Part shown: one piece after another, positions 49,906-58,749 of the stretch
How positions within the stretch are numbered: position 1 is the first letter of the stretch
Layout of the letters: every line of letters begins with the position of its first letter
From: M3007 sp964621185
Lineage (GTDB): Bacteria; Bacteroidota; Bacteroidia; Chitinophagales; Saprospiraceae
NCBI GenBank assembly: GCA_964621185.1
Contig: CAZULM010000004.1
Coordinates: forward strand, 62,001 to 126,000
Length of the DNA: 64,000 nt
Direction of reading: 5' to 3'
Program-made: the position numbers and the translations under genes
Notes under the pieces: model-generated
Databases searched by the model: none
Seen by the model: the letters and a program-made list of their open reading frames with translations, nothing else
Told to the model about the DNA's origin: nothing

Positions 49906-52172
49906 ACCCCAAAATCCTTCCGAATTTTGTTCAACGCGCTGCCCGCCTGCACCCATTCAATTTGCTGGTCGTTGTACGTGTGGTTCACCGGGAATTTTTC
50001 CTGGGTACCATCAGAGTGGTTCAGCACGATGGTGAGCGGTTTGCCGGGCGCGAAAGAATCGAAGCCGTGGATGCTCACTTTGTCGTCCTGGCGCACTTTG
50101 TCGTAGTCGGCAGGGTTGGCGAAGGTAAGGGCCAACATCCCTTGTTTTTTCAGGTTGGTCTGGTGGATGCGTGCGAAAGATTTTACGACCACAGCGCGCA
50201 CACCGAGGTAGCGCGGCTCCATGGCAGCGTGTTCGCGGCTGCTGCCTTCACCGAGGTTTTCCTCCCCGAATATGATGGTGCCGATGCCTTTTTTCTGGTA
50301 AAGTCTGGCAGATGCCGGCACTTCCATGTACTGGCCGTTTTCGATGTTGAGCACCTTGTTGCGCTCGCCGTTGAAGGCATTTTCAGCGCCGATATAACAG
50401 TTGTTGGAGATGTTTTCGAGGTGGCCGCGGTATTTCAGCCAGGGGCCGGCCATAGAGATATGGTCGGTCGTGCACTTGCCTTTGGCTTTGATGAGCACGC
50501 GCATGTCTTGTAAATCGGCATTGGTGATGGGCTTGAAGGGTTTGAGCAGTTGCAGGCGCTGGCTGTCTTTGGCCACGGCAACCTTGATGGCGCCTTTGGC
50601 CGGAGCGATATAGCCCGCATCTTCTACGGCAAACCCGGCTTTTGGCAGCTCGATGCCTTTGGGCGGGTCGAGCTTTACCGTTTCGCCTTTTTTGTTCAAA
50701 AGAGTGCCTTTCTTCGGGTTGAAAGTGAGGTCGCCGGCGATCGCAAATGCAGTCACGATTTCGGGTGAGGCCACGAAGGCGTGGGTGTTCGGGTTGCCGT
50801 CGTTGCGCGAGGTGAAATTGCGGTTGAAGGAGGTCATGATAGAGTTTGGCCGCTTGGCATCGTCGATGTGCCGAGCCCATTGCCCGATGCAGGGCCCGCA
50901 GGCGTTGGCCAGCACCACGCCGCCTATTTTTTCAAATTCACTCAACAGTCCGTCGCGTTCGGCGGTGAAGCGTATCTGCTCGGAGCCGGGCGTTATGGTG
51001 AACTCGGATTTCACCTCAATGCCTTTTTCCCGCGCCTGCCGCGCTACGGATGCTGCGCGCGTGAGGTCTTCGTAGCTGGAATTGGTGCAGGAGCCGATCA
51101 GGCCTACTTCCAGCTTCGCCGGGTATTTGTTCTTTTTCACCGCAGCGGCAAATTTCGAGAGCGGCCAGGCGAGGTCGGGCGTGAAAGGGCCGTTGATATG
51201 CGGCTCCAGCTTGCTCAGGTCGATTTCGATCACCTGGTCGAAGTATTTTTCCGGGTTGGCATAACACTCAGGGTCGCCGGTAAGGTAATCGGCCACTTTG
51301 TTGCACATGGTGGCTACTTTGCTGCGGCCAGTGGCTTTGAGGTAGCGGGCCATTGTTTTGTCGTAACCAAAAGTAGAAGTAGTGGCGCCGATTTCAGCGC
51401 CCATGTTGCAAATCGTGCCTTTCCCCGTGGCGCTCATGCTTTGTGCGCCGGGGCCGAAGTACTCTACAATGGCGCCAGTGCCACCCTTTACGGTGAGAAT
51501 GCCGGCCACTTTCAGGATCACGTCTTTGGGCGACGACCAGCCGCGCAACTTGCCGGTCAGTTTCACGCCGATCAGTTTCGGCATCTGGAGTTCCCAGGCC
51601 ATACCGCTCATGGCATCAACGGCATCAGCGCCGCCGACACCGATGGCAACCATACCCAGACCGCCGGCATTAACGGTGTGGGAGTCGGTACCGATCATCA
51701 TGCCTCCCGGGAAAGCGTAATTTTCCAACACAATCTGGTGGATGATGCCCGCGCCCGGTTTCCAGAACCCGATGCCGTATTTCTGGGAAACGGTGCTGAG
51801 AAAATCAAACACCTCTTTGTTTTTGTCGAGGGCAACGGCCATGTCTTTTGCCGCGCCAACTTCTGCCGTGATCAAATGGTCGCAGTGTACCGTGCTGGGC
51901 ACCGCCACTTTTTTGCGGCCACAGGTCATAAACTGGAGCAGCGCCATTTGCGCGGTGGCGTCCTGCATGGCAACACGATCTACCTGGAAAAAGACATAGT
52001 CGCCGCCGCGCTTGTAGTCGGCCAAAGGGTTGTCGGCGTGCAGGTGCGCGAACAGGATTTTTTCGGAAAGGGTGAGCGGGCGTTTCAGCTTGGCTTTTGC
52101 CGCATCGACGCGGGCGGGGAAGGAGGCGTAGAACGCCTTGAGCATTTTTAGGTCGAATATTGTGGAGGCCAT
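49899..52172 (-). CDS. aconitate hydratase (mitochondrial-type)
   Basis: A 757-residue TCA-cycle enzyme interconverting citrate and isocitrate. The [4Fe-4S] cysteines lie in LIGSCTNSSYEDL and ANACGPCIGQW; FGEENLGEGSSREHAAMEPR in the swivelling domain binds substrate. Near the start MIGTDSHTVNAGGLGM is visible. Length and motifs match the mitochondrial type and not the larger AcnA. It is a single gene with its 3' end touching an old antitoxin scrap. Confidence 0.95.
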   Translation of the reverse strand: MASTIFDLKMLKAFYASFPARVDAAKAKLKRPLTLSEKILFAHLHADNPLADYKRGGDYVFFQVDRVAMQDATAQMALLQFMTCGRKKVAVPSTVHCDHLITAEVGAAKDMAVALDKNKEVFDFLSTVSQKYGIGFWKPGAGIIHQIVLENYAFPGGMMIGTDSHTVNAGGLGMVAIGVGGADAVDAMSGMAWELQMPKLIGVKLTGKLRGWSSPKDVILKVAGILTVKGGTGAIVEYFGPGAQSMSATGKGTICNMGAEIGATTSTFGYDKTMARYLKATGRSKVATMCNKVADYLTGDPECYANPEKYFDQVIEIDLSKLEPHINGPFTPDLAWPLSKFAAAVKKNKYPAKLEVGLIGSCTNSSYEDLTRAASVARQAREKGIEVKSEFTITPGSEQIRFTAERDGLLSEFEKIGGVVLANACGPCIGQWARHIDDAKRPNSIMTSFNRNFTSRNDGNPNTHAFVASPEIVTAFAIAGDLTFNPKKGTLLNKKGETVKLDPPKGIELPKAGFAVEDAGYIAPAKGAIKVAVAKDSQRLQLLKPFKPITNADLQDMRVLIKAKGKCTTDHISMAGPWLKYRGHLENISNNCYIGAENAFNGERNKVLNIENGQYMEVPASARLYQKKGIGTIIFGEENLGEGSSREHAAMEPRYLGVRAVVVKSFARIHQTNLKKQGMLALTFANPADYDKVRQDDKVSIHGFDSFAPGKPLTIVLNHSDGTQEKFPVNHTYNDQQIEWVQAGSALNKIRKDFGVK

Positions 52173-52376
52173 TCGTTGAGTTTAAGTCAAAAAGTGCGCA
52201 AATATAGCGGTTTTGGGCGCTATATTGAAACCTATCGGGGGGCAAAAAGTTTGTCAACCACATATATTTTGAGTTATCCACACTTTCTTTTGCCCGCTTA
52301 GGTATGCTTTCCCGTCAATTCTCCTCAAATTTGCATCTCTGATACAAAGCACGTTTTAATTGCGCTGTTCCAGAAC

Positions 52377-52397
52377 ACCGTCAACCGTCAACCGTTA
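52377..52397 (+). repeat. three ACCGTCA-type heptamers abutting a start codon
   Basis: ACCGTCA, ACCGTCA, ACCGTTA; the last A is the first base of the ATG of the next gene. The same unit occurs at 33136-33156 in the TolC gene end. Confidence 0.75.
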
Positions 52398-52621
52398 TGC
52401 AACCTACCGACGAAAGAATCCGAAAAAAACGAGGCTTCCGCAATCCGATGTTGTTCGTCGGAGTGGTGATGATCCTTTTCTACATTGTGCTGGGCGCCTG
52501 GATTTTGCTGGACAAAACATTCTTGCTGGGCATCAACGAAGAGCTTCGCAACATTTTTGCCGTTTTGCTGCTTATTTATGGTACGTATCGCGGCTGGCGT
52601 ATCTGGGCCGACTATTTTTGA
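52397..52621 (+). CDS. small two-helix membrane protein
   Basis: A 74-residue protein with a basic N-terminus (DERIRKKRGF) and two membrane helices, about 17-39 (MLFVGVVMILFYIVLGAW) and 51-66 (NIFAVLLLIYGTYRGW). Proteins of this type often stand just before PstS-like and TPR genes in Bacteroidota clusters linked to the TonB/ExbBD energising system. The next gene starts 16 bases later, so it is the first gene of that operon. Function unknown. Confidence 0.75.
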   Translation: MQPTDERIRKKRGFRNPMLFVGVVMILFYIVLGAWILLDKTFLLGINEELRNIFAVLLLIYGTYRGWRIWADYF

Positions 52622-52637
52622 CCATAAAACTTGAGTT

Positions 52638-53573
52638 ATGAAATTGAGCTATTTGTTTTTCGGCATTTTGGCACTTGCATTTTTTGCCTGCCAGGAAAAA
52701 GGCAAGGATGGGAAGGTGTTGGACACCATAACTACCGGACAAATCACCATCATGGTGGACGAAGGGTATCAGCCTGTGATTTCATCCTGTATCGATGTGT
52801 TCGACTCCATTTACCGCACTGCAAAAATCGACGCGCGATATACTTCTGAAGGGGAAGCGGTGAATGCCCTTATGAACGACACGGTGCAGGTGATCGTTAT
52901 CGGAAGGAAGCTGACAGCCGAAGAAATGGGCTATTTCGAGTCCAGGGGCTTTACCCCGCCCACGACACCCATCGCTTATGATGCCCTGGCTTTTGTGTTG
53001 AACAATGCCAACCAAGACTCTGTTTTCACGGTGGACCAGATTCGCGACATACTCACCGGGAAGATCACCAATTGGAGCCAAATAAACCCAAAATCCAAAC
53101 TTGGCCCCATACAAGTGGTATTTGACAACCCGCTATCCGGCACCCTGCGCTATGTGAAAGACTCCATCATCGGCAACGGGATGCCCATCACGGCCAACGC
53201 TTCGGCCATGAAAACAAATGCAGAAGTGATCAATTACGTGGGGAAGCAAAAAAACGCCATCGGCATCATCGCGGCAAACTGGATATCCGACACCGACGAC
53301 AAAGGGGTGCAGCAGTTCCGCCGCGAAATACGCATCGCCGACATCGCGCAAAAAGCCGGGGAAGAAGGCTATGGCCCTTACCAGGCGTACATGGCACAAA
53401 ACAAATATCCGTTCCGGCGCACCGTCTATATCATCAACGCACAGGGAAGGCGCAACGGACTGGGCATGGGCCTCGCATCATTTTTTGCCAGCGACGCCCA
53501 GCGCATCATGCTCAAAGACGGGCTATTGCCCGCCAACGCTGTTACGCGCCTTGTCAAGTCGAGCAGGGAGTAA
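52638..53573 (+). CDS. PstS-like substrate-binding lipoprotein
   Basis: A 311-residue protein with a lipobox (LALAFFAC, Cys at about 18). The mature chain is a type II binding fold like PstS: TGQITIMVDEGYQPVISSCI, VQVIVIGRKLTAEEM, TPIAYDALAFVLNNAN, ILTGKITNWSQINP, SGTLRYVKDSII. The phosphate-binding Ser/Thr pattern is only partly kept. No ABC permease genes follow; in Bacteroidota such proteins commonly stand beside a TPR protein, as here, and may work outside phosphate transport. Confidence 0.87.
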   Translation: MKLSYLFFGILALAFFACQEKGKDGKVLDTITTGQITIMVDEGYQPVISSCIDVFDSIYRTAKIDARYTSEGEAVNALMNDTVQVIVIGRKLTAEEMGYFESRGFTPPTTPIAYDALAFVLNNANQDSVFTVDQIRDILTGKITNWSQINPKSKLGPIQVVFDNPLSGTLRYVKDSIIGNGMPITANASAMKTNAEVINYVGKQKNAIGIIAANWISDTDDKGVQQFRREIRIADIAQKAGEEGYGPYQAYMAQNKYPFRRTVYIINAQGRRNGLGMGLASFFASDAQRIMLKDGLLPANAVTRLVKSSRE

Positions 53574-53706
53574 AACAGTTAATATTGTTTTAAATACAGC
53601 CTTTCAAGCTTTCAAATTGTTTATTTCTCACAAAAAATGCGTCATAGACGTAGCGCTTCGTTGAAGAACGAAACCAGTTTATTAAAAAACAAACTTTTTC
53701 CGAACA

Positions 53707-55440
53707 ATGACAAATCTTCTGAAGAAAGCCCTATTGCTTGCCGGTATCGCCATCGCGCAACTGGCATCTGCCCAAACCGCTGCCGATGGCCTGACAGCCA
53801 TGCAGCTGGAGGAATGGGACAAAGCCATCAACATTTATACCGCTCTGAGCAAAGCCAATCCAAGCGACCAATCGGCGCTGCTTTCGTTGGGCAACGCCTA
53901 CATCGCAAAGGGCGACAACGCCAAAGCCGCTGAAACTTTTCAAAAAGCATTCGAGGCAAACACCGATGGCGCCTTGGCCCTTGTGGCCCTTGCACGCCAG
54001 GCGCTCCTGAAAAATGATATGGCAGAAACCGAAAAGCTGCTGGACAAAGCCAAGCGGAAAGCCCGCAGAGACATCGTAGCCCGCCGGCATATCGGCGAAA
54101 CGTACGTGTACTACGTGGCGCCAGGCAGCAAAAAGCCCAATTTCACCCGCGCCGAGGAGCTGATGAAAGAAGCCCTTGACGTGAACAGCAAGGATTTTGA
54201 AACCGTCATGTCATTGGCCTACCTCTACAAAGCCATGCCAGATGGCGGCAAGGCGGCGCAATTCTATGACCAAGCCGATTACCTCGAGCCAAAGAACCCG
54301 CTCCCCAAGCTCATGCTGGGCAAAGTGTACAAAGCAGGAAAAGTGCCAGACAAGCCCCTTATCTATTTTAACAAAGCCATAGCGGTACAGCCTAACTATT
54401 CGCCTGCCCTGCGCGCCAAAGCAGAGCTGCTCTACTATGCACGCAAATGGGAAGAGGCCACCGCTGCCTTGAAAGACCTGGTGAAAAATGGCACAGAAGT
54501 GACCATCGATGACGAAATGCTGCTGGCCAACTGCCTGTACGTCACCAAAGACTGCAAAGGCTGCAGCGAACTGGTGGAAAAAATACTGGCCAAAGACGGA
54601 AGCAAAAACTACCTGCGCCGACTCCAGGCCTACTGCGATTTCGACAATGGCGACTATGCCCGTAGCCTTCAGATACTCAACGACTACTTCAAATATGTGA
54701 AGCCGGAAAAAATGCTGCCTTCCGATTTCCAGTACCACGGCAACTTGCTGCTCAAGACCAAAGGCGACACGCTCAAGGCGATTGCCGACTTCCACAAGGC
54801 CATTGAAATGGACACCTTCGGCAATGGCTCCTGGAAACTGCACAAAGACATCGCGGAACTGCAATACTTCCGCCGCGACATGTGTGGCTCTGCCATTTCC
54901 TATGGCAAGTTCATCGACTCCCTGTCTAGCGACGACCCAAACCGCCTCACCTATTACTACTATAAAGGTGTGGCGCACTACTACTGCAAAGACGACAGCC
55001 TAAACTATGTAAAAGCCGAGCAAGATTTTAAAAAGATCACAGAGATCAAACCAGACGCCATGATCGGCTGGGAATGGGCGGTTAAAGCCGCAGGGCAGCA
55101 AGACCCCAGCCCGCAAGAGATAGAGGCAGACCCCAACAAGGCTAAAGAATACGGCAAAGCACGCTATTACCACGAAAAAATCATTGAGCGGTTCGGGGCC
55201 GACATGGAGAAAAAGCAAGACCTGATCAAGTCCTGCAACTACCTGGCCTATTACTACTTCGTGCAGAAGGACGAGGCAAACTTCAACAATATCGTTGCCA
55301 AATGGCTTACGCTGGAAACCGACCCGGAAAAGGTCAACACCATCAACGAGATGAAGGAAGCCTTCGGCAAAGAGGAAGAGCCCACAAGCCCCGACAACAA
55401 GCCAAAAACGCCAGCGGGCGGCGGCAAGCACAAAAAATAG
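53707..55440 (+). CDS. exported tetratricopeptide-repeat protein
   Basis: A 577-residue protein with a signal peptide (LLKKALLLAGIAIAQLASA). TPR units run through most of the chain: EEWDKAINIYTALSKANPSD, ALLSLGNAYIAKGDNAKAAE, then NPLPKLMLGKVYKAGKVPDK and many more, ending in a charged Lys/Pro tail (PDNKPKTPAGGGKHKK). It would act as a periplasmic scaffold. It follows the PstS-like gene with a 133-bp gap and probably belongs to the same unit. Confidence 0.88.
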   Translation: MTNLLKKALLLAGIAIAQLASAQTAADGLTAMQLEEWDKAINIYTALSKANPSDQSALLSLGNAYIAKGDNAKAAETFQKAFEANTDGALALVALARQALLKNDMAETEKLLDKAKRKARRDIVARRHIGETYVYYVAPGSKKPNFTRAEELMKEALDVNSKDFETVMSLAYLYKAMPDGGKAAQFYDQADYLEPKNPLPKLMLGKVYKAGKVPDKPLIYFNKAIAVQPNYSPALRAKAELLYYARKWEEATAALKDLVKNGTEVTIDDEMLLANCLYVTKDCKGCSELVEKILAKDGSKNYLRRLQAYCDFDNGDYARSLQILNDYFKYVKPEKMLPSDFQYHGNLLLKTKGDTLKAIADFHKAIEMDTFGNGSWKLHKDIAELQYFRRDMCGSAISYGKFIDSLSSDDPNRLTYYYYKGVAHYYCKDDSLNYVKAEQDFKKITEIKPDAMIGWEWAVKAAGQQDPSPQEIEADPNKAKEYGKARYYHEKIIERFGADMEKKQDLIKSCNYLAYYYFVQKDEANFNNIVAKWLTLETDPEKVNTINEMKEAFGKEEEPTSPDNKPKTPAGGGKHKK

Positions 55441-55477
55441 TGGCAAGCAGGAAACGCCCCTTGTGAAAGGCGCAAAG

Positions 55478-55674
55478 ATGAGTCATCCCGAATTTTGACA
55501 GGCATTTCAAATAACGAATGCCTTAGCAGCGCTTTTAGGGTAAAATTGCAAAAACCCATTCGTCAGACCGCGAAAAAGGGTCGGACGATGGCCTTTAGGC
55601 GAACCCCAATAAGTATAATCAAATGCTGCACTTTTCCATGGTTTTTTCCTTTCCGAAAATTCGGGATGACTCAT
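55478..55674. mobile_element. 197-bp element with 19-bp inverted ends
   Basis: ATGAGTCATCCCGAATTTT at the left (55478-55496) and its exact complement at the right (55656-55674) enclose 159 bases with an imperfect central hairpin (GTCAGACCGCGAAAAAGGGTC area). There is no coding capacity. It is MITE-like, of a family different from the others; no target duplication is obvious. Confidence 0.65.
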
Positions 55675-55777
55675 ATTATTTACACCTCGCGCCACCTGAT
55701 TTTGCGCATAACTACAACATAACATTCTGGTTTACAATGAGTAAGCCAGTAACTAACGGTGCGAGGCAATTCATCCG

Positions 55778-56521
55778 TTAAAAGAAAACCGCCAATTTCA
55801 GGGCGAGGATGCCCATGGTGGCTTTGGAGTCCTCTTTCTCCCAGCTTGGCGAGGAGGTCAGGACAGATCCGGAGTCCCGGGTCATGTCGGTGAACTGCTG
55901 TTGATAGGCAAGTCCGACCACTGCGGTGGCATGTGTGGCGAACTCGTATTCGATGCCCGCGCCCAAGCCCCAGGCGAGTGACAACCCGTTCACATCCGGG
56001 CGAATGTTCTCGTCGTCAGAATTCTGGTTGTTGGTGCCGCGGATATCGCCTGTGCCTTTGGAGACAAAGCCAAGGGTAAAAACTGGGATTTCAGCATAGT
56101 ATTTCACACGAGAATCTTCGTTGGAGCCGCCGCGCATCTTAAAGCCGAGCGGGATTTCAACGTAGTTGACCCGGTAATGTAACTTTGCGTTCATCGGGAG
56201 GGTATCGAGCGCGGGCGAGCTAAGGTCAGATTTTGGCCAAAAAACGCCCTTGCTGTAGCCGTTTTGCAGGAAGCCGCCCTGGTTGAACCCAAACCCGAGG
56301 CCGGTCGTGATGGCATAGTTGGGGGCGAAATAGAACTCGCCCATGACACCGAGCTTCAGTCCCCAGTTGGAGCTCAAGCCCTCAAGCTTTTTATCGCTGG
56401 TGCGCAGCCACGACCAAGTTGGCGAGGCCTGAACGCCAAAGCGGGCAGAGCGAAAATCCTGGGCAACAAGGCCGTTGAGCAAAAACGCGGAAAAGAGTAA
56501 TCCCAAGGCAATTTTTTTCAT
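55778..56521 (-). CDS. PorT-like outer-membrane beta-barrel protein
   Basis: A 247-residue protein with a signal peptide (KIALGLLFSAFLLNGLVA). Barrel strands are visible throughout: ARFGVQASPTWSWLRTSD, WGLKLGVMGEFYFAPNYAIT, LHYRVNYVEIPLGFKMRGG, LAWGLGAGIEYEFATHATAV and a C-terminal LALKLAVFF ending in Phe. This is the OMP_b-brl_2/PorT class of Bacteroidota. The start MKKIALG is chosen over a longer frame. It is divergent from gldB with only 31 bases between, so their promoters overlap. Confidence 0.88.
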   Translation of the reverse strand: MKKIALGLLFSAFLLNGLVAQDFRSARFGVQASPTWSWLRTSDKKLEGLSSNWGLKLGVMGEFYFAPNYAITTGLGFGFNQGGFLQNGYSKGVFWPKSDLSSPALDTLPMNAKLHYRVNYVEIPLGFKMRGGSNEDSRVKYYAEIPVFTLGFVSKGTGDIRGTNNQNSDDENIRPDVNGLSLAWGLGAGIEYEFATHATAVVGLAYQQQFTDMTRDSGSVLTSSPSWEKEDSKATMGILALKLAVFF

Positions 56522-56552
56522 AACACTGTTGTTTGTTTGCAGTTTCAATAAA

Positions 56553-57599
56553 ATGAGTTTTTCAATGAATGTAACAAAGGTAATAGGATACTGGCTGGCT
56601 ATTGCCTTGTGCTCACTGCTTTTTGGCTGCGGCCAAGGTAATGAGCGCAACGCACCCGATGTGTCTGGAATTGAGGCTAATGTAAAAATACGGCGTTTTG
56701 AGCAGGATTTGTTCGCCCTGGATACCAATAACCTGGCAGCCGGGATTGCCCAGCTTTCACAACAACACCCAAGCCTCTTCTATCTGTTCACAGAAAACAT
56801 CATCCACGACCAAAGCAACCCCAACGAAAGCCCTGAACAGGCCCTGCGCGGATTTGTTTCGGCGCCACAGGCACACTTGCTCTACGATACCGTGCAACTA
56901 GTGTACAGCGACTTGCGCTGGCTCGAAAAAGAGCTCTCTCAGATGTTTCGGTATTACAGGTACTATTTCCCCAAAAAACCCGTGCCAGAAGTGGCGACCA
57001 TCATTTCAGAGTTCTCCGTCGATGCTTTTACCTACGGCGACAGCCTTTGCGGCATAGGGCTCGACCTTTTCCTGGGCGAAAATTACCCTGCCTACAACCC
57101 GGAAATTTTCCCAACGTATATCCGCCGCCAATTCAAACGGGAGTATATCAGCACCAGGCTCGGCAAAGCCATAGCGCAGAACACCATGGGCGAAACCCCG
57201 CCCGGCACCCGCCTGCTCGACATGATGCTGTACAACGGCAAGATGTTGTACATCCTCGATTGCCTGCTGCCCGCCGTGCCCGACAGCATGAAAATGGGCT
57301 ATACCAGCGCCCAGATGGAGGGCTGCGTGTACAACGAGCAAGCGGCATGGGCCAGGATATTGTCGCAAAACCTGCTGTACTCCAGCAACTTCGAATCCTT
57401 CAAAAAAATGGTGACGCCCAGCCCCAACGCCCCGATGGTGTTCCAGGAAGCCCCGGGCGAGATCGGCAACTGGCTTGGCTGGCAGATTGTGAAAGCCTAT
57501 ATGAAGCGCCACCCGGGAACGAGCTTAGAGGCGCTGATAAAAATGACAGATTCCCAAAAGTTCTTGGAAGAGGCCAAGTACAAGCCCCGGCGGAACTAA
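56553..57599 (+). CDS. gldB: gliding motility lipoprotein GldB
   Basis: A 348-residue lipoprotein required for gliding in Flavobacterium-type bacteria. The lipobox is SLLFGC near residue 20-26. Family features are VKIRRFEQDLFALDT, HPSLFYLFTENII, GIGLDLFLGENYPAYNP, RLLDMMLYNGKMLYILDCLL and the end APGEIGNWLGWQIVKAYMKR. It implies that the cell may glide or has kept Gld functions. The second Met (MNVTKVIG) is an alternative start. Confidence 0.9.
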   Translation: MSFSMNVTKVIGYWLAIALCSLLFGCGQGNERNAPDVSGIEANVKIRRFEQDLFALDTNNLAAGIAQLSQQHPSLFYLFTENIIHDQSNPNESPEQALRGFVSAPQAHLLYDTVQLVYSDLRWLEKELSQMFRYYRYYFPKKPVPEVATIISEFSVDAFTYGDSLCGIGLDLFLGENYPAYNPEIFPTYIRRQFKREYISTRLGKAIAQNTMGETPPGTRLLDMMLYNGKMLYILDCLLPAVPDSMKMGYTSAQMEGCVYNEQAAWARILSQNLLYSSNFESFKKMVTPSPNAPMVFQEAPGEIGNWLGWQIVKAYMKRHPGTSLEALIKMTDSQKFLEEAKYKPRRN

Positions 57600-57600
57600 A

Positions 57601-58032
57601 CTACTGCGTCGCCCGGATGTACGACCATCCCTGATCCTGTTTCAGCACCACTTCCACCACGCCGGCCGGCACGGTGCGGCACTCTTTCACCAGCTCTTCC
57701 CGTTTTATGTGCCGGTCGCGCATGGTGTTCTCGCAGGCTACAAAATCGACGCCCTTGGCGCTCAGCTCGCGGATCTTGCCCGCTTGCTGGGTCAGCGCCG
57801 TTTGCAGGTAGCTGATGCCGCTGTTGTGGCACACTACCTCGATTTTGGCGTTCGGGGCGGCGGCGAGGAAATTGTTGAGCTGCTTGGTCATGTTCTTTTG
57901 CGCCACAGTGTCGGCAGTGGTGAGGTGGAAAACGACCTTGAGTTTTTTTGTGGTGGCTATGCGGGCTTCCGATTGTGCTCGGGCGGCGGTGGCAAGGCAA
58001 AAGACGGCAAAGAAAAAGAACGCGTATCTCAT
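57601..58032 (-). CDS. periplasmic DsrE/DsrF-like protein
   Basis: A 143-residue protein with signal peptide (RYAFFFFAVFCLATAARA, cut before QSEAR). The DsrE-type fold shows in LKVVFHLTTADTVAQKNMTK, IEVVCHNSGISYLQT and VDFVACENTMRDRHI; the two Cys are candidates for sulfur handling. Its neighbour gldB converges on it with a one-base gap, so the two genes end together. Its substrate is not clear. Confidence 0.85.
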   Translation of the reverse strand: MRYAFFFFAVFCLATAARAQSEARIATTKKLKVVFHLTTADTVAQKNMTKQLNNFLAAAPNAKIEVVCHNSGISYLQTALTQQAGKIRELSAKGVDFVACENTMRDRHIKREELVKECRTVPAGVVEVVLKQDQGWSYIRATQ

Positions 58033-58202
58033 TGTTGTATGGTTGAATTGTTCATGACAAAGCTACGACATGCACCATTACAAGCAACCCAATAGCAAAA
58101 GTTTGAATCAAATGCAAGCTGTATCGCAATTGGGACTGCCCCATCCTGAAAATCTCGCAATTCACTAAAATCGTCGTAAATTTCACAAAAAATCCTCTTT
58201 CA

Positions 58203-58691
58203 ATGTCAAAACTGTTCTCAATTTTCGCCTGTTTCGTTATCCTGCCAGCCCTTTCGGCCCAAAACACCTGCTTAGAACAACTGGACAAGGAGGGTATTTA
58301 CCTAAGGTCAGAGTTCTGGCGCGGCACAACGATGGTTAAAGGCACCCAATCAAAAACCGTCGGGTTCCTTTTCCGGCACATAGCGCCCGAATTCGAGCAA
58401 TACCCAGTGTCCCGGAAACTGTTCAAAAATGCCCAGCGGAACAACAAAGCAGCTTTTTTTACTGGTTTGATAGGCATCACGGGCATGATAACAGGCTTGG
58501 CCTTGAACACCAGCGCCATTGACGAATATGGGAATATAACGAACCAAAAAAAGTTCAATGCCGGGAACGGGCTGATTTTGGGATCGGCAGTATTTACGCT
58601 TGCAGTGGCTGTCCCGTTGCGCATCAAGTCGGAAAGACAGCTTGCGGATGCGGTGTGGGCGAGGAATAGGGAGGTGATGGGACGGGAATAG
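58203..58691 (+). CDS. exported membrane protein of unknown function
   Basis: A 162-residue protein. A signal peptide (LFSIFACFVILPALSA) precedes a short mature part, GIYLRSEFWRGTTMVKG, then two hydrophobic helices around 83-102 (FTGLIGITGMITGLALN) and 126-145 (LILGSAVFTLAVAVPLRI). No family is recognised. About 60 bases ahead (58141-58180) is a fragment of the TATACC family end (CATCCTGAAAATCTCGCAAT). Confidence 0.65.
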   Translation: MSKLFSIFACFVILPALSAQNTCLEQLDKEGIYLRSEFWRGTTMVKGTQSKTVGFLFRHIAPEFEQYPVSRKLFKNAQRNNKAAFFTGLIGITGMITGLALNTSAIDEYGNITNQKKFNAGNGLILGSAVFTLAVAVPLRIKSERQLADAVWARNREVMGRE

Positions 58692-58749
58692 ACGAAAGGA
58701 ACCCTTTGGGAAAACTGGAGGTTGACAAACACAATTAGGCGCTATCAGT

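Noticed and set aside
52638..53573. A complete phosphate transport operon around the PstS-like gene
   Set aside because: No pstC, pstA, pstB or phoU is present; the neighbours are a small membrane protein and a TPR protein.
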